Part shown: positions 19,166 to 27,762 of the stretch, one piece after another
Position numbering within the stretch: position 1 is the first letter of the stretch
Layout: each line of letters begins with the position of its first letter
Source of the DNA: Gallionella sp.
Lineage (GTDB): Bacteria > Pseudomonadota > Gammaproteobacteria > Burkholderiales > Gallionellaceae
Assembly (NCBI GenBank): GCA_028689145.1
Contig: JAQTWT010000003.1
Coordinates: 186,001-250,000 of the forward strand
Direction of reading: 5' to 3'
Length of the DNA stretch: 64,000 bases
The notes under the pieces: model-generated
Databases searched by the model: none
Seen by the model: the letters and a program-made list of their open reading frames with translations, nothing else
Told to the model about the DNA's origin: nothing
Program-made: the position numbers and the translations under genes

Positions 19166-19552
19166 AACGCGACCTGCAACGCGGGTCGAATTGACCAACT
19201 GGTGTTGCCAAATACGGACGACTCGCCATCCGAGGCGGCGCAGTTCGCGGCTGACATGCCGGTCGCGTTTCCGGTTGTTGGCGATTTTGGTATCCCAGAA
19301 TTTCCGGTTGCTCTTGGGCCGCTTGTAGCACTTCGGGCAACCGTGCCAGAAACAGCCGTCCACGAATACAACAACCCTTTCGCGCCTGAAGGTGAAATCC
19401 GGTTTGCCGAGTAGCGGCTGGTTGCGCCGCCAGCCTGTGATGCGGTATTCGCGGAAAATCCCGATCAGGCGTAACTCTGTTGCCTTGTTTTCGCGTGAGC
19501 GGATCAGAGACATTACTTCGGAGCGTTTCTGTTTGCTCCAGATGTCACTCAA
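19142..19552 (-). CDS. vsr: Very short patch repair endonuclease
   Basis: Nicks T:G mismatches that arise when 5-methylcytosine deaminates, typically in CTWGG contexts. The 136-residue product shows the family core: MSLIRSRENKATELRLI, GKPDFTFRRERVVVFVDG and FWHGCPKCYKRPKSN. Its first bases overlap the end of the endonuclease gene by 4 bases, so the two are translationally coupled. Presence next to a Dcm-type methyltransferase is the expected arrangement. Confidence 0.95.
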   Translation of the reverse strand: MSDIWSKQKRSEVMSLIRSRENKATELRLIGIFREYRITGWRRNQPLLGKPDFTFRRERVVVFVDGCFWHGCPKCYKRPKSNRKFWDTKIANNRKRDRHVSRELRRLGWRVVRIWQHQLVNSTRVAGRVMRTLESV

Positions 19553-20853
19553 AACTTCACCGGTCCGAATTTTTGATAAAGCTCTGTCAGATGTCGCACC
19601 GATATTCTGAACTGGCTGCGCGCTTTCACCGTTGATTTTTCGGTGCTGGCATTCATCACTTTGGAACCCGGATCAAAGATCACCCGCCCGGCACACAGCG
19701 CCGCCAGATAGCGGTTGAAATCCGTGCCTTCCCCCAGCAACGCGGGGCTGAAATAGCGGTAGGCTGGAGCTAATTCCTTCTCGCTTTCGTAAGGCACATA
19801 AGCCGCCTGCGCGTGTTTCTTGTTCCAGCCGATCATCAGATCGGCAAACGACCACGCGGCGGCGCAGCCCCCGGCATCGTCGAGCAACTCCACCGCGCCG
19901 CCCACATCCTCGATGATTTTTCGCGACGGGTCGAAGCCGCGCACCGCCAAGGTGAGGCCGGTTTTTACGTTGCGGCAATCTGCGCGGTGAGTGCCCGTAA
20001 AATAGAGTGTGTCGTCTCCGGTGGGCTTGCCGTATTCGCGGACGAAGGCTTTAACCCCATTCTCGCCATACATCCCGCCGTCCGGCTCCGGTGTCATGAG
20101 CGTGATTCTGTCGCCGCTATAGGCTTTCATTTCCCAGCCCATAAAATCAGGTTCGGAACGTCCGTTGGGGATGATGCCAAGTAACGCTTCAAGCGTATAC
20201 CCGCCGCCATTACGCGCCTTGTATGGAATAATTTCACCAGTCTTGTTTAAGCGCATAGATGGATGCCAGCCAACATCCCTGATCTTTGCCAAGCTCTCAA
20301 GAAGAACAGATTTTGAGTCGCGCCCAAGCAATGGCAAATTGAAGAAAACGCTTTCTCGAGAAAATCCACCTTCAGCCTGTCGTCGTCGAAACTCTAGTGC
20401 AATGCTGCTTTCCGCCGGTGCAAGATAAGCCAGCGTTTCACCATTGCGGGTAATTCCAAAAAATAATATTCGTCCATCCGGGCCATTGTTGAAGCGACGT
20501 TGGAACGCAGGTATTGGCCTCAACAACTCATTGGGTGCGTGTTTGCATCCACGAAGAAAACCGGACAATCGAACTTCAGGATATTGCGGATAGAGAATAA
20601 GTTGTGCGCCAGTAGCCTGCTCGGCCTTGCCGGCACTGACCCACACGAAGTTAAGCTTTGCTTTGTAGGTGCTGTCCTTGCCGTTTGAGGTTGCTTCGAC
20701 GTTCTCGAACGGAAACATTTGCACCACATCAAAATTACCGCCGAGATAAATTTGCTGCTTGCTGTTATCGTTTTCTGCGAGCGGTTTGCAAAAGGCACGC
20801 ACAGCGCCCAGTTCGGCAAACCGTTTCATCAGATCAGCAATATCAGAAAACAT
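19549..20853 (-). CDS. MvaI/BcnI-family type II restriction endonuclease
   Basis: A 434-residue protein. The catalytic-looking segment EPDFMGWEMKAY has the D-x4-E-x-K spacing of MvaI/BcnI monomeric nucleases. It is followed by a phosphate-contact-like ITLMTPEPDGG. The N-terminal ~190 residues form an extra domain. With the neighbouring C5-methyltransferase and Vsr, the likely target is CCWGG or CCSGG; this is inferred from the family and neighbours. It is coupled to vsr by a 4-base overlap. Confidence 0.8.
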   Translation of the reverse strand: MFSDIADLMKRFAELGAVRAFCKPLAENDNSKQQIYLGGNFDVVQMFPFENVEATSNGKDSTYKAKLNFVWVSAGKAEQATGAQLILYPQYPEVRLSGFLRGCKHAPNELLRPIPAFQRRFNNGPDGRILFFGITRNGETLAYLAPAESSIALEFRRRQAEGGFSRESVFFNLPLLGRDSKSVLLESLAKIRDVGWHPSMRLNKTGEIIPYKARNGGGYTLEALLGIIPNGRSEPDFMGWEMKAYSGDRITLMTPEPDGGMYGENGVKAFVREYGKPTGDDTLYFTGTHRADCRNVKTGLTLAVRGFDPSRKIIEDVGGAVELLDDAGGCAAAWSFADLMIGWNKKHAQAAYVPYESEKELAPAYRYFSPALLGEGTDFNRYLAALCAGRVIFDPGSKVMNASTEKSTVKARSQFRISVRHLTELYQKFGPVKF

Positions 20854-21005
20854 AATCTCCTTAAAACTGCTTACTAAAATCTACACATTCCAGATTTTCT
20901 GGATGAGGATTTCAATTACAAACCATTCAATTCTGCTCGAGTCATTGGTCTGAATTGATCTTCCGGTCAACAATATCAACCATTAAGCAACAACGTGCTT
21001 GTTGC

Positions 21006-21206
21006 CTAATGAAGTACTGTCGAACGGGTTGTGTCGCAAACTTCCAAGTCCTCTACGTTGTATCGGTATGTGGGATTAAAATTCATTCCCATCAGCGCCT
21101 CTACCAACACCCGCTCACGATCTGCGTCTTCTAACACTACCATACGAATATCTTCATCGCCTGCATCAATAACATTTTTGAATTTGACTATATTGCCCGC
21201 TTTCAT
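21006..21206 (-). CDS. Small conserved hypothetical protein
   Basis: A 66-residue acidic protein beginning MKAGNIVKFKNVIDAGDEDI, with alternating hydrophobic residues suggesting a small beta barrel. I do not recognise a functional family. It is 11 bp downstream of the methyltransferase gene and upstream of the endonuclease, so a control or accessory role in the restriction system is possible but unsupported by a visible helix-turn-helix. Confidence 0.6.
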   Translation of the reverse strand: MKAGNIVKFKNVIDAGDEDIRMVVLEDADRERVLVEALMGMNFNPTYRYNVEDLEVCDTTRSTVLH

Positions 21207-21217
21207 GATTATCTCCT

Positions 21218-22492
21218 TTAAGCCGTTGCGTAAATAAGTGGGAGCTCAGGTTCCAGGGTATCAGCTTCCAGCATCGGTTGCATCAACTTTGCAATATGAG
21301 CCATGACATCAACAACAACAGAATTTCCAAACTGTTTGTAAGCGCGCGTATCAGACACCGGAATCCTGAACGTGTCGGGATAGCCCATCAGCCGTGCGCA
21401 TTCTCTGGGGGTGAGTCGGCGCGGGTTTTTGCGTGTGCCCTGATACACAAGAATTTCCGAGCCGTCCTTGTAATAACGCGCCGATAAGGTGCGTGTCACA
21501 TCATCCGGTTTCACCAAGCCAAAACCGAAGCCGTTGCCCTTGAGACGGTGCTTTTCGGCGTAGTTCTGCAAATAGCGCCAGAGATTGTCGGTGAGGGTGT
21601 ATTTGTCCTGCACTTTCTTTTTCTTGTGATCGAAAAATCTGCCTTCGTCCCACGGCAATTCGGGTTCGCTACCGTCGGTGCGGTGCAGGATGTCCTTGAG
21701 TTTGTGCTGGCCCTTGGGCGGCAGGGGCAGTGCGTCGAAATCGAAAGCAACCGGTTCGCAAAAACCGACGATGAGAATGCGTTCGCGGTGTTGCGGGACG
21801 AAGTGTGCGCCGTCTATGACACGATAGTGGATGTGGTAGCCAAGGTCTTCCGTAAGGGTGCGGCGGATGACCTCAAAGGTACGGCCTTTGTCATGCGAGA
21901 CGAGGTTCTTGACGTTTTCCAGCAGAAAGGCGCGCGGGCGTTTTGCTGCGATGATGCGCGCCACGTCGAAAAACAGGGTGCCTTGTGTTTCGCAGGCAAA
22001 ACCATGCGCCTTGCCAAGTGCATTTTTCTTGGACACTCCGGCAATCGAGAAAGGCTGGCAGGGGAAACCCGCCAGCAGTACGTCATGGTCGGGGATGTCG
22101 GGCGCTTGCACTTGTGTGATGTCTCCTGCAATGGGATGACCATCGCGAAAGTTTTCGGCGTAGGTCTTCTGTGCATAAGTGTCCCATTCGCTGGTGAATA
22201 CACAGCGTCCGCCGATTTGTTCGAATGCCTTGCGCAGGCCGCCGATACCCGCGAACAGGTCAATGAAGTCGAAAGTGCCTTCGGGGCTTTCTTCACCGAA
22301 AGGCAAGAGTTGTTGCAACGCGTGAGCCAAGTAGGCAGGAGGGGGCGTTTGTCGCGTTTCCCATCTTCTGATGGTGCGAACATCAATGTCTAAATATTTG
22401 GCAAGAGCCGCTTGGGTATGGTGTTTGCGGGCTTCGTCCAGATAGGAAAGCACCGTGTCTTGATCGCTGACTAAGGCGAGAGTGGCATTCAT
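21218..22492 (-). CDS. dcm: DNA (cytosine-5-)-methyltransferase, Dcm-like
   Basis: C5-cytosine methyltransferase of 424 residues with all main motifs in order: [29 protein letters not shown] with the catalytic cysteine, [42 protein letters not shown] and [13 protein letters not shown]. The N-terminal ~70 residues hold a helix-turn-helix ([19 protein letters not shown]), as in E. coli Dcm, and may bind its own promoter. It is the first gene of the restriction cluster reading on the minus strand. Confidence 0.93.
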   Translation of the reverse strand: MNATLALVSDQDTVLSYLDEARKHHTQAALAKYLDIDVRTIRRWETRQTPPPAYLAHALQQLLPFGEESPEGTFDFIDLFAGIGGLRKAFEQIGGRCVFTSEWDTYAQKTYAENFRDGHPIAGDITQVQAPDIPDHDVLLAGFPCQPFSIAGVSKKNALGKAHGFACETQGTLFFDVARIIAAKRPRAFLLENVKNLVSHDKGRTFEVIRRTLTEDLGYHIHYRVIDGAHFVPQHRERILIVGFCEPVAFDFDALPLPPKGQHKLKDILHRTDGSEPELPWDEGRFFDHKKKKVQDKYTLTDNLWRYLQNYAEKHRLKGNGFGFGLVKPDDVTRTLSARYYKDGSEILVYQGTRKNPRRLTPRECARLMGYPDTFRIPVSDTRAYKQFGNSVVVDVMAHIAKLMQPMLEADTLEPELPLIYATA

Positions 22493-22609
22493 GGCTGTTT
22501 ATTGTCCGGGGATTATCTGGGAACTTTTGCGGACAATATGTCATTTATTGTTCCCCGTCAACGAAACCATAGGGCAGCATGATTTTATTTGGTTTTGCGC
22601 TCAGCAGGG

Positions 22610-22706
22610 TTAGAGGTCTTCCAGAGAGATCTCGTCAGCGGTAAGCTGAAACATGAAATCTCCCGGGAAGCGTTTGAGATCTTTGGATTGCGCGACTTGA
22701 GCTGCG
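22610..22706 (-). pseudogene. Remnant of an ORF6N-domain protein
   Basis: The minus strand encodes KDLKRFPGDFMFQLTADE followed by ISLEDL and a stop. The block KRFP-DFMFQL is the hallmark of ORF6N proteins, but the rest of the domain is absent. It directly abuts the pyrC' stop codon. This is a trace of another phage-type DNA-binding gene at the island edge. Confidence 0.55.
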
Positions 22707-23981
22707 TTATCCCTGATAAACAACCTGCCCATCGAGCAGCGTATAGCGTACCCGGCCCTGCATCTCGTAGCCGTTGAACGGGGTGTTTTTGCCTTGGCTC
22801 TTGAGTGCGGCAGGTTCAACTTTCCAGGCGGTGTTCGGGTCGAACACGCAGATGTCGGCGTGCGCGCCTGGCGACAGGTGTCCGATCTTCTGCCCCAGCA
22901 GTTGCGCGGGGTGGATGGTCACGCGGGACAGCGCATCCAGCAGCGGCACCTTGCCCTGCTCCGCCCATTTCAGCACCAGCGGCAACAGCAGTTCCAGACC
23001 GGTGGCGCCCGCCTCGGCTTCGGCGAACGGCAATTGTTTGGCATCTTCATCCACCGGGGAATGATTGGAGCAGACCGCGTCGATGGTGCCGTCCAGCAGC
23101 CCGGCGCGCAGCGCTTCCTTGTCGCGCTGGCTGCGCAGCGGCGGAACCAGATGGCAATTGGCATCGAAGAAGCCGATGTCCACTTCGGTCAGGTGCACGT
23201 GGTTCATCGACACGTCGCAGGTCACGTTCAGCCCTTCGCGTTTGGCGGCGCGCACCATCTCCACGCCCGCCGCGCTGGAGAGGCGGCAGATATGCAGGGT
23301 CGCGCCGGTTTCGCGGGCGAGTTGCAGCATGGTCGAGAGCGCGATGGTTTCGGCCACCACCGGGATGGACGGCAGGCCCAGACGGGTGGCGACTTCGCCG
23401 TCGTGCGCCACGCCGTCCTTGGCGAGGAAGCTGTCCTGCGGGCGCAGCCATACGCGGTAGCCGAAGGTGGCGGCGTATTGCATGGCGCGCATCAGCACGC
23501 GCGTGTCGGTCAGCGGGGCATCGGCCTGACTGAAGGCTTTGCAGCCAGCCTCGGTCAGCTCGATCATTTCGGTGAGTTCAGCGCCTTTCAGCCCGTAGGT
23601 CAGCGCGCCGACCGGGAAGACGCGGCACTGGTTGAGCAAGCGGGCGCGGTGCTTGAGCATCTCCACCAGCCCCGGCTCGTCGAGCGGCGGGTCGGTGTCG
23701 GGCGGGCAGGACAGCGAGGTCACGCCGCCCGCTACCGCCGCGTTCATTTCCGATTCCAGCGTGGCCTTGTATTCGTAACCCGGTTCGCGCAGCCGCGCGG
23801 CGAGATCCACCAGACCCGGCGTCACGATCAGCCCGCTTGCGTCGATTACCCGTTCCGCGACGAAACCCTGCGGCGCTTTGCCGATGGCGACAATACGCCG
23901 CTCGGCGATGAATACGTCCTGTTGCGCGTCGAGGTTATTTTTCGGGTCGATCAGGCGACCGTTCTTGATGTGGATGTTCAT
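22707..23981 (-). CDS. pyrX: Dihydroorotase-like protein PyrC' (non-catalytic)
   Basis: Dihydroorotase homologue of about 424 residues; the start at 23981 gives MNIHIKNGRLIDP. The metal-binding D-x-H-x-H segment of active enzymes is replaced by DLAARLREPG, so both histidines are lost. Such inactive subunits are known to form the scaffold of the large aspartate transcarbamoylase complex with PyrB, as in Pseudomonas. pyrB lies directly upstream on the same strand, which fits this role. A true pyrC should exist elsewhere. Confidence 0.88.
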   Translation of the reverse strand: MNIHIKNGRLIDPKNNLDAQQDVFIAERRIVAIGKAPQGFVAERVIDASGLIVTPGLVDLAARLREPGYEYKATLESEMNAAVAGGVTSLSCPPDTDPPLDEPGLVEMLKHRARLLNQCRVFPVGALTYGLKGAELTEMIELTEAGCKAFSQADAPLTDTRVLMRAMQYAATFGYRVWLRPQDSFLAKDGVAHDGEVATRLGLPSIPVVAETIALSTMLQLARETGATLHICRLSSAAGVEMVRAAKREGLNVTCDVSMNHVHLTEVDIGFFDANCHLVPPLRSQRDKEALRAGLLDGTIDAVCSNHSPVDEDAKQLPFAEAEAGATGLELLLPLVLKWAEQGKVPLLDALSRVTIHPAQLLGQKIGHLSPGAHADICVFDPNTAWKVEPAALKSQGKNTPFNGYEMQGRVRYTLLDGQVVYQG

Positions 23982-23991
23982 TTGGACACCT

Positions 23992-24117
23992 GCAAAAACC
24001 GTAGCGAGCGGATTGAGTGCAAGGCGCACGGAACGGAGTGACGAGACATATCAGTTGGATAGGCGAGGAAACGAGTACCGCGCAACGCAGCAATTAATTC
24101 GCGTAGTAGGTTTTGGC
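23992..24117. repeat. Palindromic element between pyrB and pyrC'
   Basis: Imperfect arms (CAAAAACCGTAGCGAG and CGCGTAGTAGGTTTTGG) enclose GTGCAAGGCGCAC and CGCGCAACGCAGCA. The same GCAAGGCG and AACGCAG blocks occur in the element between ubiU and ubiV and near 37.5 kb. Confidence 0.65.
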
Positions 24118-24123
24118 AAGTGT

Positions 24124-25080
24124 TCATTGTTTGTTCCCCGCCAGCATGCTCATCACCGCCATGCGCACCGCGATGCCGAAAGTGACCTGCGGCAGGATCA
24201 CCGAGTGCGATCCGTCGGCGACGCTGGAGTCGATTTCCACGCCGCGGTTCATCGGGCCGGGATGCATTACGATGGCATCGCTCTTGGCCAGCGCCAGCCG
24301 CTCCTGTGTCAGGCCGTAGTGTTTGAAATATTCCTGCGCCGAAGGCAGCAACGCGCCCTGCATGCGCTCGTTCTGCAGGCGCAGCATCATCACCACATCG
24401 ACATCCTTCAAGCCCTGTTCCATGTTGTGGCAGACCCGCACGCCGAGATTTTCCACCATGGTCGGCAGCAATGTTTTGGGGGCGACCACGCGGATTTCCG
24501 GTACCCCGAGCGTGGCCAGCGCGTGAATCTGCGAGCGCGCCACGCGCGAATGCAGCACGTCGCCGACAATCGCCACGCGCAGGTTGTGGAATTCTTTTTT
24601 GTAGTGGCGGATGGTGAACATATCCAGCAGCGCCTGCGTGGGGTGCGCATGGCGGCCGTCGCCCGCGTTGATTACATGCACGTCCGGGGCGACATGCTGC
24701 GCGATCAGGTGCGCCGCGCCGCTTGAGGAATGGCGCACCACGAACATGTCGGCGTGCATCGCGCACAGGTTGTCCACGGTATCCAGCAGGGTTTCGCCCT
24801 TGCTGGTGCTGGACGAGCCGATGTTGAGGTTGACCACGTCGGCCGACAGGCGTTTGGCGGCGATCTCGAAGGTGGTGCGGGTGCGCGTACTGTTTTCGAA
24901 GAAGATGTTGAATACGGATTTGCCGTGCAGCAGCGGGACTTTTTTGATTTCGCTGCCTTCAGTGACGTTGACGAATTCGGAGGTCTTGTCGAGGATGTCG
25001 CGCAAAATGCGCACCGGCAAGCCCTCGGTGCTCAGCAAGTGCTGGAGTTCGCCGTGTTTGTTGAGTTGTGGGTTGTTCAT
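24124..25080 (-). CDS. pyrB: Aspartate carbamoyltransferase catalytic subunit
   Basis: Condenses carbamoyl phosphate and aspartate, the committed step of pyrimidine synthesis. It is 318 residues long. The carbamoyl-phosphate loop is [12 protein letters not shown], with [12 protein letters not shown] and [18 protein letters not shown] further on. The start has no obvious ribosome site; the 3' arm of a hairpin ends 3 bases before the ATG. Gene order yqgE-ruvX-pyrB-pyrC' matches other proteobacteria except that pyrR is missing between ruvX and pyrB. Confidence 0.96.
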   Translation of the reverse strand: MNNPQLNKHGELQHLLSTEGLPVRILRDILDKTSEFVNVTEGSEIKKVPLLHGKSVFNIFFENSTRTRTTFEIAAKRLSADVVNLNIGSSSTSKGETLLDTVDNLCAMHADMFVVRHSSSGAAHLIAQHVAPDVHVINAGDGRHAHPTQALLDMFTIRHYKKEFHNLRVAIVGDVLHSRVARSQIHALATLGVPEIRVVAPKTLLPTMVENLGVRVCHNMEQGLKDVDVVMMLRLQNERMQGALLPSAQEYFKHYGLTQERLALAKSDAIVMHPGPMNRGVEIDSSVADGSHSVILPQVTFGIAVRMAVMSMLAGNKQ

Positions 25081-25083
25081 TCT

Positions 25084-25218
25084 AAAAACCGCAGTTAACG
25101 GGTTTGTAGGTGCGAATTCATTCGCACGAACAACAGGTTATGTGCGAATGAATTCGCACCTACGAAAGCGGCATAATTTGTTGAAATGCCAGAATGTTCT
25201 TCGTCAACTGCGGTTTTT
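25084..25218. repeat. Nested inverted repeat upstream of pyrB
   Basis: Outer arms 25084-25096 and 25206-25218 (AAAAACCGCAGTT and its complement) are perfect over 13 bp. Inner arms 25106-25127 and 25142-25163 are perfect over 22 bp. Transcribed toward pyrB, the outer 3' arm ends in a T-run 3 bases before the start codon. It could therefore mask initiation or act as an attenuator. Confidence 0.85.
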
Positions 25219-25222
25219 AAGT

Positions 25223-25702
25223 TCATACGATCAGTCCCGCTGCGGGTTCATCAAAATATGCCTGCAAAATCTGCTGCGCGGCATATTGGTCAATCAGTGC
25301 TTTCTGCTTCTTGCCGTGCACGCCTTGTTCGTTCAACCGCGTGCTGGCCGAGAGCGAAGTATAACGCTCATCGACCAGTATCGTCGGCAAATTAAACCGC
25401 CCCTTGAGGCGGTTGGCGAAGCGGCGGCACAGCGCGGTCAGCTCATGCGGCGTGCCGTCGTCGTTGCTGGGCAGCCCCACCACCAGCGCGCCCGGCTGCC
25501 ATTCGGCCAGCAAGTCCGCGATCTTGGCGAAGCGCGTGTCGGTCTTTTCATCGTCGATGGTGAGCAGCGGATTGGCGCTGCGCAGCAGGGTGTTGCCGAC
25601 CGCAACGCCGATGCGTCTGGTGCCGAAATCGAATGCGAGAAGTGTGCCCTGCGGGGTGAACAGCGGTGTCGGTATGACAGCCCCCTCAGGCATGCCCGGC
25701 AC
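25223..25702 (-). CDS. ruvX: Putative pre-16S rRNA nuclease, RuvX/YqgF
   Basis: RNase H-fold nuclease implicated in 16S rRNA 5' maturation, 159 residues. The fold's first acidic residue is in LLAFDFGTRRIGVAVGN, the second in VVGLPSNDDGTP and the third in LVDERYTS. It overlaps the end of yqgE by 17 bases, so the two are coupled. Confidence 0.93.
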   Translation of the reverse strand: MPGMPEGAVIPTPLFTPQGTLLAFDFGTRRIGVAVGNTLLRSANPLLTIDDEKTDTRFAKIADLLAEWQPGALVVGLPSNDDGTPHELTALCRRFANRLKGRFNLPTILVDERYTSLSASTRLNEQGVHGKKQKALIDQYAAQQILQAYFDEPAAGLIV

Positions 25703-26246
25703 CCTCCGCCAAGGAAGCGTAATCCACGCCGAACAGGGCCATTGCCGCAGGCAAACGGTCTTCCGGTGCCAGATCGAAGATGATGTGTTCGGAAGCGGGC
25801 ATGGTCAGCCAGGCGTTTTCGCTCATCTCGTGTTCCAGCTGTCCCTGCGCCCATCCGGCATAGCCCAGCGTGACGATCAGGTTGTGCGGCCCGTTGCCTT
25901 CGCCGACCGCTTCCAGAATGTCCTTGGAGGTGGTCAGCGACAGCCGGTCGTTGATGCGCAGCGTGGACTGCCAGCTGCCGTCCATGTCGTGCAGCACGAA
26001 GCCGCGCTCGGTCTGCACCGGGCCGCCGAAATGCACCGGCATTTTTTCCAGTTTGGGCTGGTGCAGCGGGATATTGATCTGGTTGAACATCTCGCCCAGC
26101 GTCAGGCTGATCGGGCGGTTTAATACGATGCCCAGCGCGCCGTTTTCGTTGTGTTCGCAGATGTACGTCAGCGTGCCGGCAAAAAAGCCCTCCTGCATGG
26201 CGGGCATGGCGATCAGGAAATGATTGGTGAGATTGAACTCGGACAT
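25686..26246 (-). CDS. yqgE: YqgE/AlgH family protein
   Basis: A 186-residue conserved protein of unknown biochemical role, listed as AlgH in Pseudomonas. The start at 26246 gives MSEFNLTNHFLIAMPAM, the standard family opening. Further family blocks are ICEHNENGALGIVLNRP, HFGGPVQTERGFVLH and LGYAGWAQGQLE. First gene of the yqgE-ruvX-pyrB-pyrC' run. Confidence 0.93.
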   Translation of the reverse strand: MSEFNLTNHFLIAMPAMQEGFFAGTLTYICEHNENGALGIVLNRPISLTLGEMFNQINIPLHQPKLEKMPVHFGGPVQTERGFVLHDMDGSWQSTLRINDRLSLTTSKDILEAVGEGNGPHNLIVTLGYAGWAQGQLEHEMSENAWLTMPASEHIIFDLAPEDRLPAAMALFGVDYASLAEGAGHA

Positions 26247-26317
26247 GGCGGTATTGTAACTGTACGCGCGGGGTCGCACAATTAGAGCCTGGCTTTAAAA
26301 TTGCCGGTAATTTATCG

Positions 26318-26376
26318 GTAGCGTGCGCTGTGCGCGCGTTTTTCGGTCGGGTTGTCGTGCGCACAGCGCACGCTAC
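26318..26376. repeat. Palindromic repeat, GTAGCGTGCGC family, copy 1
   Basis: Perfect 18-bp arms at 26318-26335 and 26359-26376. The same arm, extended to 22 bp, occurs at 39532-39586 upstream of trpE. It lies in the divergent gap between yqgE and gshA. Confidence 0.9.
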
Positions 26377-26468
26377 GCGTACTTTCCTGCACCCATGGCT
26401 GCAGCCAATTTATCCGCAGGCCAAAGCTATCGGCTAGAATGCGACGGTCAATTTATTCGCAGAGCATT

Positions 26469-27761
26469 ATGGTTCCACGTCTCACTACCGCATTAACCGG
26501 CCCGCTGCTTGATTTGGAGCGGCGTTTTTTGGGTGCCATGCCGATTATCGAGCACTGGTTTCGCCTCCAGTGGCTGGAGCATGCCGTGCCGTTCTATGCC
26601 TCGGTCGATCTGCGCAACAGCGGCTTCAAGCTGGCACCGGTGGACACCAATCTGTTTCCCGGCGGCTTCAATAATCTCAATCCGGATTTCCTGCCGTTAT
26701 GCGTGCAGGCGATGCAAAGCGCGGTGGAGAAAATTTGTCCCGAAGCGCGCGGGGTGTTGCTGATACCGGAAAACCACACGCGCAACCAGTTCTATCTGCA
26801 AAACGTCGCGCAGATCGTCACCATCCTCAAGCAGGCCGGGATGCGCGTGCGTGTCGGCAGCCTGCTGCCGGAGATTACCGCGGCCACGCAGATCCAGTTG
26901 CCCAACGGCGGCACGCTGACGCTGGAGCCTTTGGTGCGGCGCGGCAGGCGGCTGGTGCTGGAAGAGAGCGTGGCGGGTGCGGGTTTTGACCCGTGCGTGG
27001 TGCTGCTCAACAATGATTTGTCCGGCGGCGTGCCGGATATTCTGAAGGAACTTGAACAGAATGTTTTTCCGCCGCTTTCGGCGGGTTGGCATGCGCGGCG
27101 CAAGTCTCAGCATTTCGCCGCTTACGACCGCGTGGCGGACGAGTTCGCCAAACTGATCGGCATTGACCCGTGGCTGATCAATCCGTATTTCGCCACCTGC
27201 AGTCAGGTCAATTTTCAGGAGCGGGTCGGCGAAGCCTGTCTCGCCGCGCAGGTGGACGGCATGCTGCAGAAGATGCGCGTGAAATATGCCGAGTACGGCG
27301 TGAAGCACGACCCGTTCGTGATCGTCAAAGCCGATGCGGGCACTTATGGCATGGGCATCATGACGGTGAAGGATGCCGCAGAGATTACCGGGCTGAACCG
27401 CAAGCAGCGCAACAAGATGGCGGTGGTCAAGGAAGGCTTGCAGGTTTCCGATGTGCTGATACAGGAGGGCGTTTACACCTTCGAGCATATCAGCGAGGCG
27501 GTGGCCGAACCGGTGGTGTACATGATCGACCATTACGTGGTGGGCGGTTTCTATCGCGTGCATACCGACCGCGGCGTGGACGAGAATCTGAACGCGCCGG
27601 GGATGCGCTTCGAGCCGCTGGCGTTCGAGACCTGCTGCACCCTGCCCAATCCGGATTGCGCGCCGGACGATACGCCGAACCGTTTCTACGCCTACGGTGT
27701 GGTGGCGCGGCTGGCGCTGCTGGCCGCGTCGCTGGAAATCGAGGCGGCCGAGAATTCCTAA
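26469..27761 (+). CDS. gshA: Glutamate-cysteine ligase, Acidithiobacillus type
   Basis: First enzyme of glutathione synthesis, of the small family distinct from E. coli GshA. The start at 26469 (MVPRLTTALTGPLLDLE) gives about 430 residues. Family stretches include LAPVDTNLFPGGFNNLN, LLIPENHTRNQFYLQNV, FVIVKADAGTYGMG and YMIDHYVVGGFYRVH. apbE follows 1 base after the stop, so the two are likely co-transcribed. Divergent from yqgE. Confidence 0.9.
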   Translation: MVPRLTTALTGPLLDLERRFLGAMPIIEHWFRLQWLEHAVPFYASVDLRNSGFKLAPVDTNLFPGGFNNLNPDFLPLCVQAMQSAVEKICPEARGVLLIPENHTRNQFYLQNVAQIVTILKQAGMRVRVGSLLPEITAATQIQLPNGGTLTLEPLVRRGRRLVLEESVAGAGFDPCVVLLNNDLSGGVPDILKELEQNVFPPLSAGWHARRKSQHFAAYDRVADEFAKLIGIDPWLINPYFATCSQVNFQERVGEACLAAQVDGMLQKMRVKYAEYGVKHDPFVIVKADAGTYGMGIMTVKDAAEITGLNRKQRNKMAVVKEGLQVSDVLIQEGVYTFEHISEAVAEPVVYMIDHYVVGGFYRVHTDRGVDENLNAPGMRFEPLAFETCCTLPNPDCAPDDTPNRFYAYGVVARLALLAASLEIEAAENS

Positions 27762-27762
27762 A

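Noticed and set aside
16096..22706. Prophage
   Set aside because: Bro-N, RhuM and ORF6N-type genes are phage-like, but no capsid, tail, terminase, integrase or att sites are present.
22794..24041. 415-codon frame opposite the dihydroorotase-like gene
   Set aside because: Antisense shadow; the minus-strand gene has clear homology and operon context.
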